This document shows, piece after piece, positions 21,551-34,381 of a DNA stretch of 64,000 nt; positions within the stretch are counted from its first letter, which is position 1; the number at the start of each line of letters is the position of its first letter. The stretch is from positions 176,585,690 to 176,649,689 of the forward strand of contig NC_039362.1 in the NCBI RefSeq assembly GCF_003573695.1. The letters run 5' to 3'. The DNA is from Papaver somniferum. Lineage: Eukaryota > Streptophyta > Magnoliopsida > Ranunculales > Papaveraceae. The notes beneath the pieces were generated by a model that searched no databases, was not told the DNA's origin, and was given only the letters and a program-made list of their open reading frames with translations. The position numbers and the translations under genes were made by a program.

Positions 21551-22404
21551 TATATCATAAGAGAAGATTCTCAAGCATAAACAAACTAGGTGCAATCAAA
21601 GTTCAACCACCGTTAGTCAATCAAATCAATCGAAAACAAAAGATAAACCGCAATTATCTAGTTTCCCACCAATGGTAGTAATAGAGATTCTCAATCCCAA
21701 AGAAGTATTTAAACTGAGCGGCCGTAAGAGATTTCTCCTAATTAGGTTACTCTCCTCTCCGAATAAGCGGCTAGACCAGTAGCAGCACAACTGAGATAGT
21801 TCTTGCTGTACGAGGATTAATTTGCTCGAAATGCAAACTTTGATATTTATGGACCAAGGAACTTTGGACACTAAGAAATTTCCAAAAACGAAAATATTCT
21901 CAAGATATGCAATATATTCCAGATTCGGTTTCCTAAAATAAATCTCTTGGAAAATCTCCAAGAGATTTTCATTTTCCAAATATTGACCGAAAAATCTCTT
22001 GGAAAATCTCCAACTAGCAAATGCACATTACTAATTTTCATTTTCCTAAAATAAAATTAAAAACCTTAAATAAAAGATTCTCAATTTATTTTATTCGATC
22101 CGGGATTTCTTCCTTTAGCTATTAAGGAATAACTTTGAACAATTAAAGATTAGCATTACTGCACATGTTCAAAGTATGTCGACATCCTTACTTTGTAAGT
22201 CCTCTTTCATACTTACATCTTGAAACCGATTTTCCACACTTCCAAACAAGTTTAGAATTGGTTCATCTGACTTTCAAGAACTACGTTATTGATCAAGAAC
22301 ACTCAATCACCAATCATGGGTTTCGCGGTTCTACCAAACAAGTTTCGGTTCTACCTCCATGTGAGTACTTTGCATAGTCAAACTAGTTACAAAAATTCGG
22401 TTGA

Positions 22405-22620
22405 CTAGGTACTAGGATCGGTTCCCCACATATAAATGGTATCTAACTTGTACTTGTTGCACATGTCCATAGGATCGGTTCCCCTTTTCCTAAAAAGGTG
22501 TTGCACATGTCCACAGGATCGGTTCCCCTTTCTGCTAAAAACTTGATGCACCTCATACAAGGATCAATTCCCCTTTGTGATAGGTTGCACCTCTTACTAG
22601 GATCGGTTCCCCTTTACCCA
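22405..22620 (-). repeat. Tandem GGATCGGTTCCCC repeats in LTR U3
   Basis: Four to five units spaced about 50-60 bp, each with AGGATCGGTTCCCCTTT or a one-base variant, alternating with GTTGCAC(A/C)-containing words. The same array is in the right LTR at 42260-42475, so it predates the insertion. Repeated words in U3 are typical of LTR enhancers; an enhancer role is inferred. Confidence 0.7.
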
Positions 22621-23362
22621 GAGTCGGTCATACCAATAACACTAAATCGATCATACCATCTCAGGTGATTACTTAAGATCGGTTTCACTAATAAAAGTCA
22701 TACCAATACAAAAGTCAGGCCTTTGTGAATAGTTTTACCAAGAACATAAACAAGTCATGAGCGGGGTATACTAATCACACATATTGGTAGTTCAAAAGAT
22801 ACGCAATGATTAACAATACCAATAATGCCTGGCGATTTCTCTTTCGATTCACAAAACAAGTTCATTAATTTACTTCCTTAAACCAAATGTAAAACATTGT
22901 TTCCTAGGATGAAATCTTCACCTTATTCCCATACATAATCACAATAGCATTCAAATGTTTATGTCGATGTCTTATCTACAAAGTTTAATGGTTAAGCAAT
23001 AAACCTCATATTGTATTCCTTAATACTATGTCTAACTAGAGTATAATTATTCATGCTTCGCAGTTTTGTTTTCAATATGCACAACTTGAAAGATACATTA
23101 GGGAATGAAACAGTTCAAGTCAAATATCACTAACCTCAAGTGGAATGATGATATTGTCGTTGTAGCTCCTTACTTCTTCACTTCTTCAAGTCTTTGCAAT
23201 ACTTCTAATGTCTCATATCCTAATACTTTCAAGCTAACTTATACGAAGTTGATTCTAGTACATAATCAAGCGACTCTTTAAGTGAGTTTTGGCTCATTAA
23301 AATATGACAACAAAACTTGACATACCAATGCTTGGTGGGTTCAACCGAGTTATGCTCTAACA

Positions 23363-23376
23363 ATCTCCCCCTTTGT
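23363..23376 (-). other. Polypurine tract of the Copia-like element
   Basis: On the minus strand GACAAAGGGGGAGAT directly precedes the 3' LTR start TGTTAGAGC. This is the usual plus-strand primer arrangement in plant Copia elements. Similar G-rich words recur at about 23530, 23620 and 23745. Confidence 0.85.
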
Positions 23377-25226
23377 CAATTTTAGTGACAAAACTCTTAC
23401 ATCATATGGATAAACAAATTGGAAGAATTCATTACACATACGTTTGATTCCCGAATTCAACAACACAATAACCTGTATACATTCAATCCATAAATATCGA
23501 TGTTGACATTATAATAACAAATCTAATACTCCCCCTAAAGGTAATATAGGTATATTTTATCAATACACACGTCTTTGTTATTCCTTTGTAGTCCATATAA
23601 CTACAAGTATATGATATGTTACTCCCCTTTAGCCTATGCTTTCACTCTTTCGTTAGATAAACGTTTAAGCACCAATGTCCTTTCCCTTAGTGATACCAAT
23701 CAATATAAATCAATACCAGTATCACTTGTTTACTCCATATATTTCTCCCCCTTTTTGTCACAAAATGACAAAGAAAATAAATAAAAATAAAGGACAAACC
23801 GAAAGGATCTTACAAATCTCAAAATAGACTTGCAACCTATAGAGTTAAGCACGAGGGTTCCACACACCATTTTTGATAACCAATATCAAAACCGAAACTA
23901 CAAAGTAATTTGTCTTGATATGTTACCAAGGAAAGAATTACTCGAAGCAATTTTTCCTAACAGTTTAGCAAACCAAAAATCAACTAAGCACCTTAGTTCC
24001 TTTGATAAACCGATTTTACAAATACAATCGCTTGTTCGATAAGACCAAAATAAAGATAACTTTAATTTTCTCATCAGGTTCTAATTATCCATATAACTTA
24101 GACCTTTAACTTTTAAACAAGACAAGTACTAGGTTAGTTAACTAGCATTTCTTGTTAAGGCATTCGATTATACTTGAATAACCAAAACCTCCACTTTGAT
24201 AAGTTAAACTAAGATCAGAATTAACTTAGTTTCTCTTATCCGGAATCAAATTGGACTAAACAATTCATCCCGTAGACCTTTTCTTTCGTTAAGCCATAAA
24301 TAATTCATACAAACCAAATAAATCAACTTGCATAATTATTCACCTCAACCGGAAGCAATTGAAACAACATAGACATTAAAGCACCGCAATTGCACCAAAA
24401 ATTTTTAAGCCTAAACAATTGATACCACACAATAAAGCAAGATAACAATAGTTTTTCTTAACCGGAACCAATTGAATCACACACACATCCATACACAAAT
24501 AATGGAATAAAACATCAATTGTACCAAAATATTGTTAAGCAAAAGCAATAAATATATAAAATAAAATCAGGTTTTTCTTAAACAGGAAAAAAATTAACTA
24601 ACAAGATTGTTACCTCAAATTTCGCATCCACTTCTCCAATATGTTTGCATCTTCTTCCAGGGAGAATTGAGATCGAAATATCATTATGCTGTCATTCTTA
24701 CGCAAAACAAAAGAATAACAACAGCCAACCTTTACCAGAGAAAGGTTGAAAACCTGTTTTTAACTATTGCAAGCAAAGTTGAAAACCGGTTTTTAACTAT
24801 TGCAAGCAAAAGTTGGAAACCCCGAAACACATATGCTTTTATGCTAAACCAAACGATTCAACATATTGTGACTTTTCACATATTATTTCTATCAGAACCC
24901 CTCATGATCCTTTGATAAAGCCTACCAACATGGGCTAGAACTTAATCCTGCAACATCAAAAAGTCCCCCAAACCATAAGGGTTCACAACATTATGAGATC
25001 GAATATCAAGGTAGTAAAACCAAAATCAAACATCCCATAAACATACATAGCAATAAGATAAAGCATTCAAGCACAAGCTATGTAACTCAAAAACTACCAC
25101 AAGAAAAATTATAAATCAAATAATTTTATTCATAATAATATAGTTTTATTCATAATAGACCTAATACATTCATTGAAAGAAATCAAAAATTGATGTCTAT
25201 TTTTCTGGATTAAGTATTACAACATA
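23377..25226 (-). other. Non-coding 3' interior of the Copia-like element
   Basis: 1.85 kb between polypurine tract and CACTA insertion. No ORF over 102 codons and no pol-like motif on either strand. A short duplication (AGTTGAAAACC...TTTTAACTATTGCAAGCAAA, 24744-24814) is visible. Enough stop codons exist in all frames to exclude an intact gene. Confidence 0.65.
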
Positions 25227-25595
25227 TAACACTACAAAAAAAACCATGTTTTGCGAGAAATTATATTGTTACGAAAGCCTTTTTTTTTTGTCCCTAAAAA
25301 TTTTTTGTGATGGAAAAAAGTTTGTCTTCTTGTGGTCGATAAATCCCCGTCAGGAAAAGCATTCGCCGACTAAAAAGTTAGTCCATCACAGAAAGAAATT
25401 TTAACGATAAATATTATTTTATCACCGAAAATAGACTATAGCGAGTGGATTAAATTCTCGTTAAAAATTAGTTTACCGACAAACTAATTTATCATAAAAA
25501 TAGTTTTTTTATGAGTATAAAGGTTATCGCAGAATATGGTTTCAACAACAAATATATTTGTCTGTAAAAGAAATTTACAGTGACCAAAAAATTTT

Positions 25596-25755
25596 ATCAC
25601 AGAATCCACTTTTAATAAGAAAAATATTTTGTTACCAAACTATCTTTAACGAGAAAATATTGTGACCAAAAAATAATCACAGAATCTACTTTTAATGAGA
25701 AAAATATTTTGTTACCAAACTATCTTTAACGAGAAAATATTGTGACCAAAAAATA
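25596..25755. repeat. Two 80-bp direct repeats in the CACTA subterminal region
   Basis: Two adjacent 80-bp units starting ATCACAGAATC at 25596 and 25676; a third start (ATCAC) at 25756 soon diverges. The units differ at only a few bases, so the duplication is later than the element. Each unit carries one set of the subterminal words. Confidence 0.85.
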
Positions 25756-26297
25756 ATCACACATTCTAAAATATTTTCTTACCTAAACTATCTTTAATGA
25801 TAAAATATTTTATTGCGAAAACAAATTTTGGTGATGGATACCTTGTTTCTAAAAATAAGATTAAGTGGTGAAAATTTCTCTCCAAAGATAATTAAACATA
25901 ATAATTATTTTTTAAAAATTCCGTTATTGGCAATAATTCATGAAAATAAATACTACATATCTAAAGAACATGTGACAAAAAAAAATGCTTCAGAAAATAA
26001 ATAAAAATTATAAGGCAAGTAATAATAAAAAACTTAATACTTATATATAAATTAAAAGTTACACAGTAGACAAACAAACTTAACACAATTTGACATACAT
26101 TGACAACTTGACCATAAGACAAACTTACATAAAATAGACTTGCAAACCTAAGATAACTTACTAATAAAATACGAACAAACCCTAAAACAAACTGCCTTAC
26201 ATAAACAAACTATGCGATAAACTTGCAACCTAAAACATACATAAAGAAACTTAAACGATAAACTTGCAACCTAAACAAACTTCATCTGGAACTTGCA

Positions 26298-27840
26298 TTA
26301 ATTGTGCTCCTGTGGTGGAATGGGAAGGTCATTAAACATAGCGGGAGAAAAATCCAGTCGACTAAGCATATCTTCCTTAAAAGCAGCATTGTCATCCTTC
26401 ATTTTCTGATTTTCATCTTTCATTTGCTTGATTTCATCTTGATATTTCAAAATCTGCTCCTCTTGGCATTTGATCTTTTCATTCAATATCTCAATTAAAT
26501 CACGAAACTCATTAACCACTCCATCAGAAGATGAAGCCGAAGAAACACGTTTGTCTTTTGTATTTCTTAGCACCCGTCACTTCATTAAAAATAGCCAACT
26601 CCTCAGGGGGTTGAGATCCCTCTGTAATTCCTTGTTGATACAACTCAAGCATCTTTTCCTATATGCATATGTACACATTAATCAAACCAAACATAAAAAA
26701 ATAGGATAAGTAAAATCAATTTCATAGTAACATACATGTCTTATTTGGGATTCCTTGCTTATCCACTGCACCTCATCTTCATCATCAGAGTTTTTTACCT
26801 TATGAGTATGGGTGTCATGGAAAGTTTTTATGTAGATAAGTTGCACTTCTTGGGCCTTTTTCTGTTTGATCAAAACCAAAAACATAAGTACCCAGAGTAC
26901 TGTAAATCAACAAACAAAGAAAAGAAAAAAAAACCATGTTTAATCTGTGTACTGAAAGGATAAATGGATACCAATTCTCGATGGACTACGAATGGAAGAG
27001 ACCCTCTGCAGTGATTGTAGGGAACTTTTTCCCTATTATTAGATCCAGCTAGTGATCGTTTCTGCAATAGGAACAATAATTAAACAAAATAGAATACATA
27101 ATTATAAACTAAAGCAAGTATAATCACCATGTATACCTGAAACGTTGCCGAAGAGAACCAGTCACACAAATAATTCCAGCTATCTTGGGATACATTCCTA
27201 TGCGGATTCATGTGCGCCTCTTCAATTGTTCCGAAACTCTTGAAATGCTTAACCAACTTATTCCGATGATTTGTAAATTTTTTTGCCATATTGTCGTTCA
27301 AATATTTTCTTATGAAAGGCACAACAGTATCAACAACAAACTTGTCCTACAACAATTTTGGAAACATAACTTGTTAATTGAAAACTTTATTGTATGTAAC
27401 TCTGAAATTATCCTTTCAAATTTATTCAACATGTTAACAAACCTTAACACGTTCGATTAAAGCATTTCGATAATGCTCTGGAATTTTCGTCCAGGATTCG
27501 TGCTGAAGAGGAGCTAAACCACGTACAATAATTCCACATTCAGATGAAAACTTGGGGGCATTTGAACAAATAGGTGCCTTTTCAATTTCAGAAAAAACCA
27601 CGGGAAGCTTATCTCCGTTATTCATAGCCATAGTTCTTGATACTTCAATCCCCCGGGTTAACCCACGCACATTTCTTCTCTGCATTGATGAATCTATGAT
27701 ACAGTAACAAGAGAAAACATGTCATAACTTTTCGAATCAAGTTCAAAGAAAATAAACGATAAAGAAACAGTGATTGTCATATTCAAACCAGCAGGAGGTG
27801 ACTGTCCAGGAACAACACGACGAGCAATGCCAGTAGCCAT
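26298..27840 (-). CDS. Transposase_24-type (Ptta/En/Spm) protein, spliced
   Basis: A multi-exon minus-strand gene. A short first exon starts at 27840 (MATGIARRVVPGQSPPA) with a splice site near 27790. The next exon (about 27450-27698) carries RRNVRGLTRGIEVSR, then GIIVRGLAPL and WTKIPEHYRNALIERVK, the usual start of plant Transposase_24 proteins. Further exons are at about 27130-27345 (HRNKLVKHFKSFGTIEEA, WNYLCDWF), 26960-27065 (KRSLAGSNNREKVPYNHCRG), 26730-26870 and 26298-26580. The last has a coiled coil (about residues 18-60 of that exon: EILNEKIKCQEEQILKY). The protein is thought to be the second CACTA product, which binds subterminal repeats; DNA binding here is inferred. Each exon is open, so it may be intact, but exon joins are my estimate. 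Confidence 0.75.
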
Positions 27841-29746
27841 AACAAGTCTAGCAGAAATTCAAATAAGAAACAATATAAGAAAATATTCAAAGCAAATAAT
27901 CTGTGCGAGATGGAGAAACAAGAGTGAAAAATGAAAAGAAAAAGAACTAATGGAGAAATCTAAAAAAATATCAAGGAAGATGGCTTACAAAGCAGATGTA
28001 TGCAAAGCAGATGACTCTTTCTGAATCTGAAACTTTATGATAGAGAGTAGCATCTTCCGATCTATAAATAAGTACCTTAGGCTCAAATAACTGCAACAAC
28101 AAGCGGGAAGGATCCCGCGCCAGATTTTTTTGATTTTTCATCTCAACTGAAATTTTTAGTGGGAGCGATTTTTCCTCTCATGATAACTGACTTTGAAACT
28201 TTTTGAAGAGCACTAAGTTTCTTGATTTATATGTCATAGGTGTGTATGATTCCTAGTTTAAAGGGCGTATTAGTTGCAGAAGATGTGATATTACGAGAGA
28301 GAAAAATGAAATAAGGATAATCATTTTTCCTCGCCATTAATAAATAGGTCATAGATTTCCTCGCCTTTTCCGTTACACGTTTCAAGCATGCAATATAATA
28401 TCTTGCCAGCTGTTAAAAAATATTTTTCCTTATATTCGGATATAAAATATCTCGTATACGAATACCTCGCCAGCTATTAAATTGAAGACATAATCAAAAG
28501 GAAATATCTCGCCAGCTATTAAAGAATATATTTCCATATATTCATATATATCGTTTTTTGAGAGATGTATTCATATAGTATATATTAAAGACAATTTTTT
28601 TTTCTTTCCTTATATTCATATATATTTGTATATATATTTCCTATATTCATATATATGAAATTGAAGACAGTGCATATAAGAGTGAACTACTTATTCGCTA
28701 TCCTTATTTATCCCCGAAATAATTCGTAACTGCTTAGTATTTGACTAATTATCCCCCAAATAATTCTTAACTGCAAAGATATACCAATTGTAGTATTTAT
28801 TGTTCACCTAAATTCTTAAATACAAATAAGTAGGAATTCATGCCATTAAAAATTTGATTTCTTGGTTAAACCATTAAACGACGATTTAGGGTGCAGATTT
28901 TGCAAGACTCGTGGTTGGTCAGTTGACTTTTTTTAAGATGGAAAGGCAACTTGTATTAATAAAATAAATATAATACAAGAGATTTATGAGCTAATTTTTT
29001 CAAAAATATTGGAAATACTGTAAAATATTTATAAAATAATAGGCTTCCGATCACCTAAATTTTATTACTTTTAAAAGATATTACTTAATCGATAAAATAA
29101 TTATTTTGTACATATAATGTACTCCAGACACATCTCATTCGCATCAACAACAACAAATGAACAAAAAAACTAAAACTAAAAAAAGCAACAAGCTGGGCAC
29201 CAACACCCCTTTGAATACCAATGCCTAGTCTATTATTTCGGCACATATAATAATAGTATATTAATTAAAAAAATCAAAAAAATGAAAATTTTCATATTGG
29301 AAAAACAAAAATAAAGTATCTTAGAATAAATACCGAAATAGATTTTTGAAGGTGGAAAATTAAAAAAAAAAAAGATAAAAAAAACTGTTAGAGCATATTT
29401 TGGATACCTTCGTCTTTTCAAAAACATTAAGGGAAATATTTTTAAAACGACATATATTTTTTTTAAAGTAATAAATCTTATTAATTTCGATGGATTGAAC
29501 TTCAGAGAAAAACAAACTAACACTGAATCATATTTTGAAAAAATTTAATGTGTATGAAAATTATTTTTTATTGAATTATATTATCCGCGCTCCAAGGAAA
29601 ATCTTTACATGTCTAGTTGGTCGTCTCCGCCAGTTGACTAAGACCAATAAAACACATTAAATTTTTTCCAAAGTTATGGGTATTAAATTCTAATTTAAAC
29701 TTTTAAAGTAAATAAAATTTTAAAGTAAATAAAATAACTGAACCAA
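27841..29746. other. Spacer between the two CACTA genes
   Basis: 1.9 kb of AT-rich DNA, including repeated words CTCGCCAGCTATTAAA near 28405-28525. No coding evidence. It must hold the promoter of the Transposase_24 gene (near 28000-28080) and the 3' end of the transposase gene. Confidence 0.55.
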
Positions 29747-32593
29747 CTAATCTTCAATGTCAGTGTCTTCATCATTCACCACAATTTCCTCTTCATCTGG
29801 TAAGTCATCAGTATAGTCAAATAACGTGTCATCTTCCTCCTCTTCATCATCGATTGAACCATCTGTAACTACAAGGTCTACATCTATCGTTTCAGATTCA
29901 CCATCATCATCTCGTTGTAGTTGATTTTCTTGAATATCGTCCGCTTCAACAGTTGTTAACAATGTCGACTCCCCACTCTGATAGGCCTCACTAACGTCAG
30001 TGTGAAGATCATCATTTTCCAATTCTTCGGAGTCCTCAACTTCAGGAATATCCCACAAATGTCTATGTTGCATTTTTTGAACCACTTTCCAATTTAATCC
30101 GAATTTGTGATCATTAACATAGAACACTTGCCGAACTTGGTACGCAAAAATAAATGGTTGATCCTCGTACCAGAAATTGCTCACATCCAAGCATGTCAAA
30201 CTATGTAAGCTTCTGCAATTGATCCCTCTGGACGAGCTTTATTTTTCATGTAACGCTTAAGAGTCCCCAATGCCCTGAAAATTGTAAATTTATAAATAAA
30301 ATAAAAAACAACAAAAATGTATATGTATTCGAAAATATAAATATATGTCATGGAATAATATGGTACGCGAATTATACATACCTTTCAATTGGATACATCC
30401 AGCTATAACCTACTGGTCCAACAAGTTTTGCTTCCTGTGGCAAGTGAACAGCTAGGTGAACCATGACATCAAAAAAGGCAGGTGGATAAATCCTTTCCAA
30501 CTTACACAAAATCAACGGTATTGCTTTTTCGAGTTCATCCAAGTGAGCTACAGTCAATGTCTTTGCACACAAATCATGAAAGAAATTGCACAACTCAATC
30601 AAGGGAGTGCACAGATCTTTTTTCAGGTAAGGTCGAATCCCGACAGGGAGTAGCCTTTGTAATAAAAAATGAAAATCATGACTTTTGAGACCGGATATCT
30701 TTCCTTCATTAACGTTAACACTCCTTGATATGTTAGCGGCATAACCATCTGGAAACTTCACCGATTTTAGGAATTTACAAAAATCTCTCATTTGATCTGG
30801 TGACAGAGTATAACACGCAGGACGTTTTATGAATTTGTTTCCCACGCGTTTAAGATGCAGCTCTTTTTTTATGTTCATGTCTTCCAAATCTAAACGAGCT
30901 TTCATTGTATCTTTTGTTTTTCCTTCAATGTTCATCAATGTTCCCACAATGTTATCACATATATTTTTCTCAATATGAATCACATCAAGCTTATGTCTGA
31001 TTAAATGATCTTTCCAATATGGAAGCTCGTAGAATATGCTCTTCTTTACCCAGTTCAATTCATCAGGACAACGCTTACGATTCTTATCATCTCCTGTAAA
31101 CTTCTTAGGTGGAGACCGATAATCGTGTTTTCCATTATAAAGATTACTCTGTCTCCACTTATGATCAGGGGACAGGTATCGGCGATGGCCCATATAACAT
31201 ATCTTTCTCCTCAATTTAATTGATGGTTCATCTTCATTGCAAACAGGACAAGATAAATACCCTTTTGTACTCCATCCAGACAAATTGGCATATGCTGGAA
31301 AGTCATTAATGGTCCACAACACAGCTACATGCATACGAAAACTTTTTTCACTTGAGGCATCAGAAGTTTCCACACCAGTATCCCACATTTCTTTCAGTTC
31401 ATCAATCAAAGGACGCAAATATACATCAATATCTCTGCCAGGTGCTTGTGGGCCAGGAATAAGTAATGACATCATGAAAAAAGGCTCCTTCATGCATTTC
31501 CAAGGAGGTAGATTATAAGGTATAAGTATCACCGGCCACATACTGTATGATTTGCTCATGTTTCCAAAAGGATTAAATCCATCGGTGGCCAAACCAAGTC
31601 GAACGTTACGCGGATCTTGTGCAAACGATGGATACCGATTATCAAAATCTTTCCAAGCTTCCCCATCAGCAGGATGCTTCAAAACTCCTTCTTTCTGGTC
31701 ATACTTGTCCTTGTGCCATCGCATATCTTTAGCTGTGTGTTTTGATGAAAATAACCTTTGTAATCTAGGTTTTAATGGAAAATATCGCAATATCTTGTGC
31801 GGGATTTTCTTGCCTTTCCCATCGTCAATTTTGTACCTAGACTCATGACAAACAGGACAATCAACTCTTTCACCGTGCTCTTTCCAAAAGAGTGCACAAT
31901 CATTTTTACATGCATGGATTGATTCATAACCCAATCCCAAGTCACGAAGCATCTTCTTGGCATCATAGTATGACTTCGGAATCCTATTGGTTTTTGGAAA
32001 AGCTAGTTTCAGCAGTTGGAGGAGCATTTCAAAGCACTTGTTACTCATGTGATTTAGTACCTTGATATGCATCAACTTTATAAGGAACGTCAATGACGAA
32101 AAATCTGTGCAGCCAGGATACAATTCTTCTTTGGCTTCACTTAATAACTCAGCAAACTCTCCAAAATCTACTTCACCCTTATCATCACGACCAGTATCCA
32201 TTCCTTCTCCTTGACTATCCAACCGTATCGATTCGATTTGTGTGTGTATCATTTCAACTATTTCATCGTCATCCTCATAATCATCATCATCATCATCATC
32301 ATCAATATCAACGTTGGCGGAACTTGGATTAGGCTGATTTTGGGAATTATGATCAACTTCTCCATGATGTTTCCATATCGTGTAACTTCCTGCCATTCCA
32401 TATTTATATAGATGCCTTTCGACAAGATTCAATGAAACATGACCGTTTACGTTTATACAATTTGCACATGGACATAAACATTTATCCATGTTTTTCTCCG
32501 CCATATAATTAGATGCCATCTGAATAAACGATTGAACCCTTTTAACAATTTAGGGCTCAACTTGTTTCTCTCGTACATCCAGCTTTTATCCAT
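29747..32593 (-). pseudogene. TNP2-type CACTA transposase, broken
   Basis: Start codon at 32593 (MDKSWMYERNKLSP), a Transpos_assoc domain (CPCANCIN), then the Transposase_21 domain (LATDGFNPFGN, PPWKCMKEPFFMMSLLIPGP, WTINDFPAYANLSGWSTKG, CPVCN) and a DUF4218 part (HDFHFLLQRLLP, CKLERIYPPAFF, GPVGYSWMYPIERY). Asp residues in ATDGFNP and INDFPAY are candidate catalytic acids. The main open frame is 30372-32519. Breaks: a missing base in a GGG run at 32537-32539 shifts the N-terminus; the exon near 30212-30275 (GTLKRYMKNKARPEGSIAEAY) runs into a stop; and most of the middle up to the DUF4216 end (FAYQVRQVFYVNDHKFGLNW, 29747-30199) is deleted. The last part has a long acidic tail. It is too short and damaged to be active. 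Confidence 0.92.
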
Positions 32594-34377
32594 TCCTGTG
32601 AATAAAGAAGAAGGTAAGATATTTATGAAAAACATTTGTAGGAAAATAATTCATCAGATAATAACATATGCTTCAAATAAATATATAAATAAATAATACT
32701 AAAAACCTTGGAAAATTACAATAGAAACACATACAAACAGAAAACCAAATCATTAAACCTGAATTTTGAATAGCGTTTTATTCGTTAGCCAAAGGATATT
32801 TATCTTCTCTTGATTGAAACAAAAAAATAATCAACAATCATCAAAGACAAAAAAATATAAGATATTAGGAAAAAAAAAGCAATTACATAATGTTTTTAAT
32901 AATTATAATTTTTTTATAGAAATCATAGAATCATGATAACAATATGTAGTACAACTAGATATTTTGCATAAAGTAAAATAATTCTAATTAAATTGAAATT
33001 TACATGAACAAAACAAACCATGGAGATCTATAGCGTATGAACTTCATAGAGAGTAAACAAAAATTTGACCAACCTGTATTTTCTCTTAAAGTAAATCAAG
33101 TGCTGCACACGGTGTGAAAACGAATCAATTAATCTCCCACACGTTGTGCTATGATTCTCATCTAATAATCTTCTTTATGACACATGGGATTTTATAGGAA
33201 AGTACCAACTTTGGAATACCTATTTCACCTCGGATAACAAGTAAATCGGAAGTCGAGTTCAACGCAAATACGAATTCTTTTTTTTTTTGATAAACTATAC
33301 GAATTCTTTTAATAAGCTAATTTTTTTATTCTAAGTACAGGTGGCTTAAATACAAAGCAAGGCGAAGCCAGGTGTTAGATATTGTACGCGGTACTTATCA
33401 AATCTCAAATGCATATCTTTTCCTTTTTGTTAATACATTTAATCCAACGGTGAACTGATTTTGCATCACCCATATACAAGTCGGTGGGTGAGTGAACCCT
33501 TAATATTATAATTAAACGGATCCTGGCCCACTACTTAGAAATCCTAGTTTTAGTTTGCTTCTTATTATATAGGTGAGCTGAACTTTATATGCACACTTTA
33601 TTTAATTTAATCTAAATAGCTACCAGGTGTTAATAACTAAATTGTTCGAACTAAGTCATGATTATTTAAATCGCTTTGACGACCCATCATCTCTAGCATC
33701 ATTTGATTTGCTTTCAAAGGTAAAATTTTCTAGTATTTATCAAATTTAATTTTCATGCGAGTGAATATGTAACAGATTTCTTGGTTGATAATAAAACACG
33801 ACGTCTTTCTTCTACGAAATGTAAACTTTATGAATTTTTGCAGATACTCTAGTGAAAGAATGGCGGCAAAATGCCAAGTATGTATGCTGTTAATCTCTTT
33901 GATATATTGGTTATATCCCTTTGGGTTAATATGATGTATATCATTTGGTTCAGATCATCCATATGTGAAAAGGAAGCTCAGTCTCGTTCACATTTGTTTT
34001 CCAAAAGATTGTCAACCGCAAGTAACTAAAGTTATGGTTCTTTATATGCATATGCATAATTCCTCTAATATTCCATGAATAAGTTTGTAATCAATAATTG
34101 TGTTTTTTTTGTACAGAGAACTTATCCATTCAACTTGGTGCACATAATGCGCAATTTGAATCAGGACTGGATCGAGAGGATAGTCTAAGAAACATTCTTC
34201 ATTTTCAAACTAGCATAGATCCCCCAGAGTAGGATAGATCCCAAGACCAGAGCATTTTTTCCTTCTTTGATCCCCAAAACTAGGATGTTACTATTAAACT
34301 TAAATATGTTCTTTTTATATATATGGTTTCTATACGCAACTTCTTATTTCTCATACTATTTGCTTAACTAACCAGCG
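32594..34377. other. CACTA 5' spacer upstream of the transposase
   Basis: Non-coding AT-rich DNA. It must contain the transposase promoter. From about 33840 on the plus strand, exon-like pieces with GT..AG-type borders appear that may belong to the captured gene fragment, but they are too decayed to read. Confidence 0.5.
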
Positions 34378-34381
34378 GGAA

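Larger units (their letters stand above)
20168..23362 (-). repeat. 3' LTR of the Copia-like element (contains a MITE)
   Basis: 3,195 bp including a 351-bp MITE, so about 2.84 kb originally. It aligns with the right LTR from the GACGAGGGTACCC block to the CTCTAACA end. The terminal TG at the left is changed to TA. Its U3 contains tandem GGATCGGTTCCCC words (22405-22620). The many substitutions and indels against the right LTR suggest an older insertion than the Ty3 element. Confidence 0.88.

Noticed and set aside
22405..22620. Regularly spaced repeats as a CRISPR-like array
   Set aside because: This is a plant LTR, the spacers are themselves similar, and the same array is in the partner LTR.
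32093..32411. Plus-strand ORFs with poly-His and poly-Ile
   Set aside because: They are antisense readings of the acidic CAT/GAT-repeat part of the transposase gene.
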